A stretch of DNA of 64,000 nucleotides from Erwinia billingiae Eb661 (GTDB taxonomy: Bacteria > Pseudomonadota > Gammaproteobacteria > Enterobacterales > Enterobacteriaceae): the NCBI RefSeq assembly GCF_000196615.1, contig NC_014306.1, positions 3,410,001-3,474,000 of the forward strand, in the 5' to 3' direction. A model generated the notes under the pieces. It was not told the DNA's origin and did not search any database. It saw only the letters and a program-made list of their open reading frames with translations. This document shows positions 29,677-39,003 of the stretch, piece by piece (positions within the stretch are counted from its first letter, which is position 1; each line of letters opens with the position of its first letter). The translations under genes and the position numbers were made by a program.

Positions 29677-30126
29677 CTATTTTTGCATATCAATGTGCGG
29701 GATATTATCTTCCAGATATTCTTCGCTGACCGGCTCAAAACCAAACCGACCATAGAAATCCTGCAGGTGGGCCTGCGCCGACAGGAAGATTTTGTGCTGC
29801 GGCCAGAAATGCTCGCAGGTGGCAACGGCCTGTTCCATCAGACGGTGTCCCAGACTCAGCCCCCGGGCTTCGCTTGAGACAATCACTCTGCCAATCTTCA
29901 CCGGCTTGTCCGCCGACTCTGGCGCGAGGATGCGGGCATAGGCCAGCAGTTGCTGATCGAATATCGCCAGCAGATGGCGGTTCTCGCCCTGTAAATCAGC
30001 CCCGTCAAGATCCTGATACGGACAATTCTGTTCCACCACAAACACCGCATTCCGCAGCGCCAGCAGCTGATAAAGCTGAGCCACACTCAGCTCACTGTGG
30101 TGTAGATCCTGCCAGTACACTTCCAT
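29677..30126 (-). CDS. elaA: GNAT-family acetyltransferase ElaA
   Basis: Predicted N-acetyltransferase of 149 residues (153 in E. coli). It opens with WQDLHHSELSVAQLYQLLALR and has VFVVEQNCPYQDLDG, both typical of ElaA. The acetyl-CoA loop is in GRVIVSSEARGLSLGHRL. The ATG at 30126 is chosen from conservation and a GGAG eight bases upstream; the frame continues to 30201. Substrate unknown. Confidence 0.92.
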   Translation of the reverse strand: MEVYWQDLHHSELSVAQLYQLLALRNAVFVVEQNCPYQDLDGADLQGENRHLLAIFDQQLLAYARILAPESADKPVKIGRVIVSSEARGLSLGHRLMEQAVATCEHFWPQHKIFLSAQAHLQDFYGRFGFEPVSEEYLEDNIPHIDMQK

Positions 30127-30236
30127 ACTCTCTGCTCCATTATTCAGACATCTCAATAATGTACAGGTTTCTTTGCCAGAACACTGCTGCCCACTTAACA
30201 AGATTTCTTGCAGGCCACGACAGTCAGAACTTGTGG

Positions 30237-31613
30237 TTACATCTGGGTGTTATCCGATTTGAGTTTCTTACTCACCGCCCGCCGTAATGCCACCGCCTCG
30301 CCCAGTCGCTTATGCCAGGCGCGGCTCGTTTCGGGCTCGATCACCCTTTTCAGCAGCAGGACATAATCATGGACCAGCCCCGGCGTCCAGGTCATCTCTT
30401 CTGCCCTGCCCCTGACCAATCCGAGTAGCCAGAAGTTCGGGTCACACAGCATTCTCAGCCCGACGAGGGTTCTGTTGCCCAGCACTCCTTCAATCGCCAC
30501 ATCCAGCGCGTGGATCACCGTGGTTGAGCAGTTGCGCGAGGTGAGATTATAGGTGGTATCCGTCGCGTAGCGCTGCCAGTAGTTTTTTAACGCCTCAGCA
30601 TTATAAATGCGAAAAGCGATCAGCCGGTCCGGTGCGCACCAGGCCACAATTTCCTCAGGCAGCGAGGGTAAAAACCGGCCGGGAACATCATTCTCTTCGC
30701 CGGCCCGGAGCACGGCACGGAAATTCCCGCTGTCGCGGTCAATCAGCTGCAGCGGGTAATGGCTGATATACAGCTCCCCCATCTCCAGCGCGGCATGTCC
30801 GGTCGAGATCACCCCGTGTTGATCGACGGCGGCAATATAGCGATCGATAACCAGCCGTCGATCCTTGACCACCGACGATCCCACCGGCGTCCAGACATGA
30901 ATATTGAGCGGCGTGACCGCCGGCCGGTGGGGGAAAGGAGGATGGATATAATCGGTTGATTGCTGGCCACGCATTCCCTGAGCAGTGAACAGAGGCAGCG
31001 ACATCACCGAGGCGTTCTCCCCTAACAGCCAGACATTCCGCGCCATCACCAGCAGCGAATAGCCGGACATCAGCAGCAGAAGGGCAAAGCACAACGGAAC
31101 CGTGATGTGATGATGGAACGGCCAGTTGCTGAAGACGATCAGACTGAGGACGATTTCGATGCTGCCAATCAGCACCCCTCTGCGCCATCGCCGGCCTTGT
31201 AGTACCAGCGAAGAGGCAATCCGAAACAGGCCATCGCCTAGAAAGGCCACGCCAAACAGTAACGATGCCAGCAGGTTATTATCCCAGGGCACGTCAAACA
31301 CCAGAAACGCAATAAACAGAAAGCCAATGCCTTTTGCCAGCGCAGGAAGATAAACGCGGGTGCCAATCAGCCAGCCGGACAGAAGCTGCACAATGCCCTC
31401 TACTACCAGCAAGATGGCCAGCGTATCCAGCGGCACTGAAAGACGTCCATCCCCGGCCATATCGATAAAAATTGCCACGGAGAGCGCAATCAGCAGCAGC
31501 CCCATCACGGCCAGCAGCAGCCATCGGGGGCGCAGCGCGCGGGCGCCCATCAGCAAAAAGATCAGTCTTATCACCCGCCGTCTCCGCAAGGAACGATGTT
31601 TTAAAGCTAGCAT
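30237..31613 (-). CDS. HdeD-like membrane domain fused to papain-like hydrolase domain
   Basis: 458-residue protein I do not recognise by name. Residues about 12-200 form roughly six membrane helices in the DUF308/HdeD pattern, with RPRWLLLAVMGLLLIALSVA at its start. Residues about 225-420 form a soluble domain with H273 in STGHAALEMG, H285 in YISHYP and C362 in SRNCSTTVIHALD. A histidine before an NC(S/T)T cysteine resembles circularly permuted papain-like folds (YiiX or DUF4105 types), so C362/H273 may be a catalytic pair. The start has no clear ribosome site; M22 is an alternative. It follows the nuo terminator on the same strand. Confidence 0.6.
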   Translation of the reverse strand: MLALKHRSLRRRRVIRLIFLLMGARALRPRWLLLAVMGLLLIALSVAIFIDMAGDGRLSVPLDTLAILLVVEGIVQLLSGWLIGTRVYLPALAKGIGFLFIAFLVFDVPWDNNLLASLLFGVAFLGDGLFRIASSLVLQGRRWRRGVLIGSIEIVLSLIVFSNWPFHHHITVPLCFALLLLMSGYSLLVMARNVWLLGENASVMSLPLFTAQGMRGQQSTDYIHPPFPHRPAVTPLNIHVWTPVGSSVVKDRRLVIDRYIAAVDQHGVISTGHAALEMGELYISHYPLQLIDRDSGNFRAVLRAGEENDVPGRFLPSLPEEIVAWCAPDRLIAFRIYNAEALKNYWQRYATDTTYNLTSRNCSTTVIHALDVAIEGVLGNRTLVGLRMLCDPNFWLLGLVRGRAEEMTWTPGLVHDYVLLLKRVIEPETSRAWHKRLGEAVALRRAVSKKLKSDNTQM

Positions 31614-31642
31614 GCGGCGCGCTATTTACCCGAACGCAGGCG

Positions 31643-31668
31643 AAAAAAAACGGGCTCATGTGAGCCCG
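31643..31668 (-). terminator. Intrinsic terminator of the nuo operon
   Basis: CGGGCTC pairs with GAGCCCG around a four-base loop, 22 bases past the nuoN stop. On the minus strand eight T follow; on the plus strand five T follow the stem. Confidence 0.9.
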
Positions 31669-31689
31669 TTTTTCGGTGGTCAACGTTGA

Positions 31690-33147
31690 TTACATCAACG
31701 GTTGCGCCATCTGCACCAGCGAAATCAGTGGCTGAGGATAGATACCCAGCAGCAGCACCATAATCGCGGAAATCAGCACCACCACACCACCGGCCGTGAA
31801 GGCCCAGTTAGCCGGCGTATCACGCTGCAACAGCTCTGGCGGATTCAGGTACAGGCTGACGGTAACGCGCAGATAGTAATAAAGACCAATCGCACTACCG
31901 ACCACAACCGCACCCGTCAGCCACCACAGGTGTGCACCGACACCGACTGCGATGATGTAGAACTTACCAATAAAGCCCAGCGTCATCGGGATACCGGCCA
32001 GTGACAGCATCATCACCGTCATCACCGCTGACAGGATTGGACGGTGCCAGAACAGACCACGGTAAGAGTACAGCGAGTCAGCATCCGGCCCACGGTATGG
32101 GCTGGACATCAGGCTGACCACGCCAAACGCACCGAGGCTGCTGAACAGGTAACCGGCCAGGTAAACACCGGTAGCTTCCAGCGACATCTGGTGCGTCTGA
32201 ATCGCAATCAGCGCCACCAGCAGATAACCGAGGTGAGCGATGGACGAGTAACCCAGCAGACGCTTAATGTTGCTCTGCGAGATCGCCATCAGGTTACCAA
32301 ACAGAATCGAGGCCACCGCGATAATCGCCAGTACCGTCCGCACGGCTTCGCTATCCGCCACCGGCGCATAGAGGAACAGGCGCATCACCACACCGAAGAT
32401 GGCAATTTTGCTGGCGGTTGCCAGGAAAGTTGATACCGGTGCAGGCGCACCCTGGTAGACATCCGGCGTCCACAGCTGGAAAGGCACCAGCGACAGCTTG
32501 AAGCCCAGTCCGACAATCATCATCCCCAGACCCGCCAGCAACAGCGGCGCATGGATAATGCCGTCGTTCAGGCTCTTGCCCAGTGCCACAAAGCTCAGGT
32601 TACCGGAGTCCGCGTAAATCAACGCCATCCCGAACAGCAGGAAGGACGATGCCACGGCAGACATGATGGTGTATTTGATACTGGCTTCCAGCGAGCGTTT
32701 TTGCTGGAAGGCATAGCCGACCAGGCCGAACAGCGGCAGGGAAATCAGTTCAATGCCGATAAACAGCGACGCCATATGATTGGCGCTGGCCAGCACGATG
32801 CCGCCCATTGCAGCAATCAGCACCAGCAGATAGAACTCTTCGCGGTTATCCGGGTAGCCCGCCAGCCATGGATAAGCAAAGGTGCAGGTCGCCAGGCTGG
32901 CAAGGATCACCAGTCCGGTATACAGCATCGAATACCCATCCACACGCAGCAGCGGCGTGACGTCCATCGGGCCAGCCTGGCCGACAAAGTACAGCGAGAA
33001 CAGCGCAATGTTCAGGCCAATCACCGCCAGCGTGGCATTGACGAAGTGGTTGCGTCGCCACGCAATGGACAGCATCACAACTACCACCGTCAATCCGACG
33101 ATCAGCAGCGGCAGAAGCGCGATCAATTGTTGAGGAGTTATTGTCAT
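31690..33147 (-). CDS. nuoN: NADH-quinone oxidoreductase subunit N
   Basis: One of three antiporter-like membrane subunits of complex I, thought to move protons. The 485 residues match E. coli. About 14 helices are visible, with the characteristic [19 protein letters not shown] containing a conserved lysine in the membrane. It is the last gene of the operon, six bases after nuoM. Confidence 0.97.
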   Translation of the reverse strand: MTITPQQLIALLPLLIVGLTVVVVMLSIAWRRNHFVNATLAVIGLNIALFSLYFVGQAGPMDVTPLLRVDGYSMLYTGLVILASLATCTFAYPWLAGYPDNREEFYLLVLIAAMGGIVLASANHMASLFIGIELISLPLFGLVGYAFQQKRSLEASIKYTIMSAVASSFLLFGMALIYADSGNLSFVALGKSLNDGIIHAPLLLAGLGMMIVGLGFKLSLVPFQLWTPDVYQGAPAPVSTFLATASKIAIFGVVMRLFLYAPVADSEAVRTVLAIIAVASILFGNLMAISQSNIKRLLGYSSIAHLGYLLVALIAIQTHQMSLEATGVYLAGYLFSSLGAFGVVSLMSSPYRGPDADSLYSYRGLFWHRPILSAVMTVMMLSLAGIPMTLGFIGKFYIIAVGVGAHLWWLTGAVVVGSAIGLYYYLRVTVSLYLNPPELLQRDTPANWAFTAGGVVVLISAIMVLLLGIYPQPLISLVQMAQPLM

Positions 33148-33153
33148 GGCGAA

Positions 33154-34674
33154 TTACGGCCTTGTAGTTGTAATTGAAGCGGTATACCACTGCTGAATGT
33201 TACTCATCGCAGCATGTGAGGTGTCCAGAATCGGCTGTGGATAAACACCCAGCAGCACCAGCAGAACCACCAGCACCATAATCATCAGGAACTCACGGGC
33301 ATTCATGCCGCGCAGAGGCGTTTCTGATTTTGGTGCGCCGTAATAAGCACGTTGCATCATGACCAGCGAGTAAACAGACGCGAACACCAGACCGAAGGTC
33401 GCGATAACGATAGTCACCGGCACGGTTTTGAAGCTTCCGGTCAGGATCATAAATTCCCCGACGAAGTTACCGGTGCCTGGCATACCCAGGTTGGCAACCG
33501 CGAAGAACAGTGACAGACCCGGTAACCATTTGATGCGTGACCACAGGCCGCCCATCTGACGCATATCACGGGTATGCAGACGCTCATACAGCTGACCACA
33601 AAGGATGAACAGTGCGGCGGCCGACAGACCGTGAGCAATCATCTGCACCACTGCGCCCTGGAACGCCAACTGGCTGCCGGTGTAGATAGCAATCAGCACG
33701 AAGCCCATGTGCGAAATGGAGGTGTAGGCAATCAGACGCTTAATGTCGTACTGCGAGAACGCCATCCACGCGCCGTAGAAGATACCGATCAGGCCCAGCA
33801 CCATCGCAATTGGGGCGAAATCGTGCGACGCATTCGGGAACAGCGGCAGGGCGAAACGCAGCAGACCGTAGGCCGCGGTTTTCAACAGGATGCCTGCCAG
33901 GTCAACCGAACCGGCGGTTGGCGCCTGACTGTGTGCATCCGGTAACCAGCCGTGCAGCGGAACCACCGGCATTTTCACCGCGAAGGCGATAAAGAAGCCC
34001 AGCATCAGCAGATATTCAACGTGCTGCGACATCGGCGTTTTCAACAGCTCTTCGTAGTTGAAGGTCCAGACGCCGGTCGCGTTGTAATGCACAAACACCA
34101 AGCCCAGAATCGCAATCAACATAATCAGGCCGCTGGCCTGGGTATAGATGAAGAACTTGGTCGCTGCGCTGATACGCGTTTTACCGTCCGATGCTTTGTG
34201 ACCCCACAAGGCGATCAGGAAGTACATCGGCACCAGCATCATTTCCCAGAAGAAGAAGAACAGGAACATGTCGATGGCAAGGAACACGCCGATCACGCCG
34301 CCGAGGATCCACAGCAGGTTCAGGTGGAAGAAGCCCTGCCATTTTTCAATTTCATTCCACGAACAGAGGATCGCCATCACGCCCAGCAGGCCGGTCAGCA
34401 CCACCATCAGCAGTGAGAGACCATCCAGCGCCAGATGCACGTTAATACCAAAACGTGGGATCCACGAGACGAAGAATTCAGACTGCCACTGCGGAATGCC
34501 GGCGGCCTGAGTCAGTGAGTAGCCGCCCTGCAACCAGAGTTGCAATGAGAGCGCCAGCGTCAATCCCATTGAGATCAGGGCTATCCAGCGCGGAACTTTT
34601 GCGCCGAAGCGCTCAAGCTGCCAGCAAAGCAGGCCACCGATGAACGGGATTAATATAAGCCAGGGTAATAACAT
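33154..34674 (-). CDS. nuoM: NADH-quinone oxidoreductase subunit M
   Basis: Antiporter-like membrane subunit of complex I with 506 residues (509 in E. coli). The key membrane lysine is in VKMPVVPLHGWLPDAH, and the conserved glutamate lies in the FFFWEMMLVPMY helix. It is preceded by a 97-bp gap holding a strong hairpin. Confidence 0.97.
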   Translation of the reverse strand: MLLPWLILIPFIGGLLCWQLERFGAKVPRWIALISMGLTLALSLQLWLQGGYSLTQAAGIPQWQSEFFVSWIPRFGINVHLALDGLSLLMVVLTGLLGVMAILCSWNEIEKWQGFFHLNLLWILGGVIGVFLAIDMFLFFFFWEMMLVPMYFLIALWGHKASDGKTRISAATKFFIYTQASGLIMLIAILGLVFVHYNATGVWTFNYEELLKTPMSQHVEYLLMLGFFIAFAVKMPVVPLHGWLPDAHSQAPTAGSVDLAGILLKTAAYGLLRFALPLFPNASHDFAPIAMVLGLIGIFYGAWMAFSQYDIKRLIAYTSISHMGFVLIAIYTGSQLAFQGAVVQMIAHGLSAAALFILCGQLYERLHTRDMRQMGGLWSRIKWLPGLSLFFAVANLGMPGTGNFVGEFMILTGSFKTVPVTIVIATFGLVFASVYSLVMMQRAYYGAPKSETPLRGMNAREFLMIMVLVVLLVLLGVYPQPILDTSHAAMSNIQQWYTASITTTRP

Positions 34675-34734
34675 GGCGGTTTTCTTCCCTTCTTTAGTCC
34701 CCCGGTCAGGGGAATTTTTTCACAATTCTTTGAT

Positions 34735-34759
34735 GGGGTAAGGCAGACCGCCTTACCCC
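34735..34759. repeat. Strong hairpin between nuoL and nuoM
   Basis: GGGGTAAGGC and GCCTTACCCC form a perfect 10-bp stem with a five-base loop inside the 97-bp gap. There is no T tract on the nuo side, so it is more likely an RNA-processing or stability element than a terminator. Confidence 0.7.
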
Positions 34760-34771
34760 GCTCACTAACCT

Positions 34772-36610
34772 TTAGATCGTCATCAGCAGCGCCAGTACCA
34801 CCACGGCACCCACGCTCATTGACGCGACATACCAGCGCAGATAGCCGTTTTCGCTGACCACCAGCCCTTTGTTCGCCAGACGGGAGAACAGAGCAGGCAG
34901 ACTCATCAGGCCATCGAGTGGATCGCGTTTCAGCACCCAGGCGACGAACAGATAAGGCTTAACGAACACTTTGTCGTACAGCCAGTCGAAGCCCCAGGCC
35001 GCAAACCACCAGGTCGAGAAGAAACGACCCGGCGCGCTTTTGGCGATGCTGGTTACCAGCGTGCGTTTGCCTAACCACAGGGCGGCCGCCAGCAGGATAC
35101 CGACAATAGCCACCACGCCAGAGGTGATTTCCAGTGCCAGCACGCTGCCGTGCGCCAGTTCGGTGGTATCCGGCAGAACGCCTTTCAGCGGCGGCACGAT
35201 CATTGCGCCAATAAAGGTTGAGAGGATAAGCAGCACAATCAGCGGCAGGTGATGGGTAATCCCTTTGCCGGCATGTGCATGAATTTTCTCTTCGCCATGG
35301 AAGGTGATGAAGATCATTCGGAAGGTATACAGCGAGGTCATAAATGCCCCCACCAGACCTGCCACCATCAGCGTCAGATGGCCGTTCGCCAGCGCGCCAG
35401 CAAGGATTTCGTCCTTACTGAAGAAGCCAGCGGTAATCAGCGGCAGGGCTGACAGCGCCGCGCCACCCACCAGGAAGCAGACGTAGACCAGCGGGATGCT
35501 TTTACGCAGGCCACCCATCTTGAAGATATTCTGCTCGTGATGGCAGGCGAGGATCACCGAACCGGAAGAGAGGAACAGCAGCGCTTTAAAGAACGCATGG
35601 GTCATCAGGTGGAAGATCGCCGCATCCCAGGCCTGAACGCCCAGTGCGAGGAACATGTATCCAATCTGACTCATGGTTGAGTAAGCGAGAACGCGTTTGA
35701 TATCGGTCTGCACCAGCGCAGCAAAACCGGCCAGCACCAGGGTGATCGCGCCGACAATGCCCACTAAATGCAGCACTTCAGGCGTCAGCAGGAACAGACC
35801 GTGGCTACGTGCAATCAGATAGACACCGGCGGTCACCATGGTTGCCGCGTGGATCAGCGCCGAAACCGGCGTTGGACCGGCCATCGCATCCGCCAGCCAC
35901 GTTTGCAGCGGCAGCTGTGCTGATTTACCGACGGCACCACCCAGCAGCATCAACGTTGCCCACTGCAACATATGATTGTCTGCAGCGAAGTGCGCAGGCG
36001 CCAGCTCGACCATTTCACGGAAGTTCAGCGTACCCAGCTCGTTGTAAAGAATGAACAACGCAAAGGCCAGGAACACGTCACCCACACGGGTGATGATGAA
36101 AGCTTTCATCGCCGCCGCGCCGTTTTTCGGGTCGGTGTAATAGAAGCCAATCAGCAGGTAAGAGCAGAGGCCCACCCCTTCCCAACCCAGATACATCAGC
36201 ATCAGGTTATCGGCCAGCACCAGAACCACCATGCTGGCGATAAACAGGTTGGTATAGGCGAAGAAGCGGGAATAGCCCTCTTCTCCACGCATATACCAGG
36301 AGGCGAACATGTGGATAAAGAAGCCCACACCGGTCACCACCGACAACATGGTCAGCGACAGGCCGTCCAGCGTGAAGTTGACGTCGATCTTAAAGTTGCC
36401 AACCTGCATCCAGGTCCACAGCGCCTGAGTGTAAGGTGCCTGACCCTGACTGAAGAAGTCCATGCCAACGAAGACCGTGGTCAGCGCCGCCAGACCGACG
36501 GAACCCATACCCACAGTGGCCGAAAGATTTTCTGACCAGCGGCCGCGAGAAAAGGCCAGCAGCAGAAAGCCAATCAGCGGAAAAAGTACTGTTAAATAGA
36601 GAAGATTCAT
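34772..36610 (-). CDS. nuoL: NADH-quinone oxidoreductase subunit L
   Basis: Distal antiporter-like subunit of complex I with 612 residues (613 in E. coli). [16 protein letters not shown] carries the conserved lysine, and the long C-terminal lateral-helix region (about 500-590) is present. Its ATG overlaps the nuoK stop by four bases. Confidence 0.97.
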   Translation of the reverse strand: MNLLYLTVLFPLIGFLLLAFSRGRWSENLSATVGMGSVGLAALTTVFVGMDFFSQGQAPYTQALWTWMQVGNFKIDVNFTLDGLSLTMLSVVTGVGFFIHMFASWYMRGEEGYSRFFAYTNLFIASMVVLVLADNLMLMYLGWEGVGLCSYLLIGFYYTDPKNGAAAMKAFIITRVGDVFLAFALFILYNELGTLNFREMVELAPAHFAADNHMLQWATLMLLGGAVGKSAQLPLQTWLADAMAGPTPVSALIHAATMVTAGVYLIARSHGLFLLTPEVLHLVGIVGAITLVLAGFAALVQTDIKRVLAYSTMSQIGYMFLALGVQAWDAAIFHLMTHAFFKALLFLSSGSVILACHHEQNIFKMGGLRKSIPLVYVCFLVGGAALSALPLITAGFFSKDEILAGALANGHLTLMVAGLVGAFMTSLYTFRMIFITFHGEEKIHAHAGKGITHHLPLIVLLILSTFIGAMIVPPLKGVLPDTTELAHGSVLALEITSGVVAIVGILLAAALWLGKRTLVTSIAKSAPGRFFSTWWFAAWGFDWLYDKVFVKPYLFVAWVLKRDPLDGLMSLPALFSRLANKGLVVSENGYLRWYVASMSVGAVVVLALLMTI

Positions 36611-36909
36611 CCGCGCATCTCGCTCACTTTATCAATGTTGAGGTTCTGGCTGCGACGATGGAGCTGAAGCAGCAGCGCCAGGCCAATACTGGCCTCGGCA
36701 GCAGCAAGGCTGATCGCCAGGATATACATCACCTGTCCGTCTGCCTGTCCCCAGTAGCTGCCCGCGGCCACGAACGCCAGTGCTGCGGCGTTAATCATGA
36801 TTTCAAGGCTAATCAACATAAACAGCAGGTTACGACGGATTACCACGCCCGTCAGTCCAAGGACAAACAGGATGGCTGCCAGAATCAGGCCGTGTTGAAG
36901 AGGGATCAT
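36607..36909 (-). CDS. nuoK: NADH-quinone oxidoreductase subunit K
   Basis: Three-helix membrane subunit of complex I, 100 residues as in E. coli. Conserved membrane glutamates lie in [11 protein letters not shown] and [13 protein letters not shown]; both are needed for proton movement in E. coli. It overlaps nuoJ and nuoL by four bases each. Confidence 0.97.
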   Translation of the reverse strand: MIPLQHGLILAAILFVLGLTGVVIRRNLLFMLISLEIMINAAALAFVAAGSYWGQADGQVMYILAISLAAAEASIGLALLLQLHRRSQNLNIDKVSEMRG

Positions 36910-37460
36910 GCGCGTTCCTCCTTGTTGCTTTTCGGTGCGTCACCCGGACGGTTGCTCAGGACTTCGCCCTGACGCTGTTCGCGTCCGATGTGGTAAGCCA
37001 CCACCAGACCCGCCAGCAGCAGCATGGAAGCCAGTTCAACCGCCAGAACATAAGGACCAAACAGGCTGATGCCGACCGCTTTCGCGTCGATCATCGTGCC
37101 ATCAATGCCCTGGTCGTTAACGGAGCGGATGGCGTAAATCATCACGCCCAGCAGCACCAGCGACAGGACGCCGGGTCCGATCCACACGGTCGGTTTCAGC
37201 CACTCGCGTTCCTGCGCTTGCACGCTCTCACCGAGGTTCAGCATCATGACCACAAAGACGAACAGCACCATGATCGCACCGGCATAAACGATGATTTCCA
37301 GCGCACCGGCAAAGTAAGCCCCGAGCGAGAAAAACACCCCGGCAACGGCCAGCAGGGAGATGATCAGATACAGCAGTGCGTGGACCGGGTTGGTGTGGGT
37401 GATAACTCGCAACGTTGTCAGCACCGCCACCAGTCCGCAAAGATAAAAAGCAAATTCCAT
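36906..37460 (-). CDS. nuoJ: NADH-quinone oxidoreductase subunit J
   Basis: Five-helix membrane subunit of complex I, 184 residues. [20 protein letters not shown] is the diagnostic stretch next to the quinone/proton channel. It starts ten bases after nuoI and overlaps nuoK. Confidence 0.97.
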   Translation of the reverse strand: MEFAFYLCGLVAVLTTLRVITHTNPVHALLYLIISLLAVAGVFFSLGAYFAGALEIIVYAGAIMVLFVFVVMMLNLGESVQAQEREWLKPTVWIGPGVLSLVLLGVMIYAIRSVNDQGIDGTMIDAKAVGISLFGPYVLAVELASMLLLAGLVVAYHIGREQRQGEVLSNRPGDAPKSNKEERA

Positions 37461-37470
37461 GCCTGGCTCC

Positions 37471-38013
37471 TTAAGGTAACAAGCCCTTGACGTCGATAGG
37501 TTTGGCTTCGTTTTCAGCGTCGCCCTTGTCTTTCCCGTCGATCGCCATACCCGCCATCCGGTAAAAGTTATATTCCGGGTATTTACCCGGGCCGGAAATC
37601 AGCAGGTTTTCTTTTTCGTACACCAGATCCTGACGCTTAAACTCGCCCAGTTCGAAGTCTGGGGTAAGCTGAATCGCAGTGGTCGGGCAAGCCTCTTCAC
37701 ACAGGCCACAGAAGATGCAGCGCGAGAAGTTGATACGGAAAAATTCTGGATACCAGCGTCCATCCTGCGTTTCTGCTTTCTGCAACGAAATACAGCCAAC
37801 CGGACAGGCTACCGCACACAGGTTACAGGCTACGCAGCGTTCCTGGCCGTCCGGATCGCGGGTTAACACGATACGGCCACGGTACCGTGGCGGCAGATAA
37901 ACCGGCTCTTCCGGATACATCATGGTTTCACGCTTGGCGAACGCGTTCATCCCAATCAGGAAGATACTGCGAACCGTGGTGCCGAATCCCACCACCAGGT
38001 CTTTTAATGTCAT
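37471..38013 (-). CDS. nuoI: NADH-quinone oxidoreductase subunit I
   Basis: Peripheral subunit of complex I holding clusters N6a and N6b. Two 4Fe-4S motifs are intact: [12 protein letters not shown] and [12 protein letters not shown]. It has 180 residues, as in E. coli, and lies 12 bases after nuoH. Confidence 0.98.
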   Translation of the reverse strand: MTLKDLVVGFGTTVRSIFLIGMNAFAKRETMMYPEEPVYLPPRYRGRIVLTRDPDGQERCVACNLCAVACPVGCISLQKAETQDGRWYPEFFRINFSRCIFCGLCEEACPTTAIQLTPDFELGEFKRQDLVYEKENLLISGPGKYPEYNFYRMAGMAIDGKDKGDAENEAKPIDVKGLLP

Positions 38014-38025
38014 TATCTTTACCCC

Positions 38026-39003
38026 TTACTGCGCGTTGTAAAGAATCACTGCGGCAGTTGCCAGCAGGTTCAACAGCGTCAACGGCAAACAAACTTTCCA
38101 GCCGAACGACATCACCTGGTCATAGCGTGGGCGCGGTAACGCAGCACGGATCAGAATGAACATCATCATGAAGAACGCCGTTTTGATGGCGAACCAGATA
38201 ACCGGTGGCAACCATGGACCGTTCCAGCCGCCGAAGAACAGCGTTACGATCAGCGAAGAAACCGTCACGATACCGACATACTCACCGACGAAGAACAGGC
38301 CGAACTTCATACCGGCATATTCAATGTGGTAACCGTCGGCCAGTTCCTGCTCGGCTTCCGGCTGGTCAAATGGATGACGGTGACATACCGCAACGCCGGC
38401 AATGGCGAAGGTCAGGAAGCCAAGGAACTGTGGCACGATATTCCACAAATGTTGCTGGCTGTTGACGATATCGACCATATTGAACGAACCGGCCTGTGCG
38501 ACAACGCCCATCAGCGACAGGCCGAGGAACACTTCGTAGCTCAGGGTCTGCGCCGAGGCACGCATCGCGCCCAGCAGGGAGTATTTGTTGTTACTGGACC
38601 AGCCAGCAAACAGCACCGCATACACCGCCAGACCCGCCATCATCAGGAAGAACAGCAGACCGATATTCAGGTCCGCGCCCATCCAGGTGGAGGTCACCGG
38701 CACGATAGCCATCGCCAGCAGTAAAGAGGTGAAGGCAATCATTGGCGCCAGGGTAAAGATCACCCGGTCGGTAAACGGCGGCGTCCAGTCTTCTTTGAAG
38801 AACATTTTGATCATGTCCGCCACCAGCTGAAGCGAGCCGCCCCAGCCAACGCGGTTTGGTCCGTAACGGTTCTGGAACAGACCAAGCAGACGACGTTCGC
38901 CAAAGCTCATAAATGCGCCACAGCCAACGACCACAAACAGGATCACTAACGCTTTACCTACGGCAATCAGAACATCGATAACTTCCGGTGTCAGCCAGCT
39001 CAT
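38026..39003 (-). CDS. nuoH: NADH-quinone oxidoreductase subunit H
   Basis: Membrane subunit that helps form the quinone site, 325 residues with about eight helices. The conserved acidic loop is [20 protein letters not shown], and [14 protein letters not shown] lies near the N-terminus. The ATG overlaps the nuoG stop by four bases. Confidence 0.97.
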   Translation of the reverse strand: MSWLTPEVIDVLIAVGKALVILFVVVGCGAFMSFGERRLLGLFQNRYGPNRVGWGGSLQLVADMIKMFFKEDWTPPFTDRVIFTLAPMIAFTSLLLAMAIVPVTSTWMGADLNIGLLFFLMMAGLAVYAVLFAGWSSNNKYSLLGAMRASAQTLSYEVFLGLSLMGVVAQAGSFNMVDIVNSQQHLWNIVPQFLGFLTFAIAGVAVCHRHPFDQPEAEQELADGYHIEYAGMKFGLFFVGEYVGIVTVSSLIVTLFFGGWNGPWLPPVIWFAIKTAFFMMMFILIRAALPRPRYDQVMSFGWKVCLPLTLLNLLATAAVILYNAQ

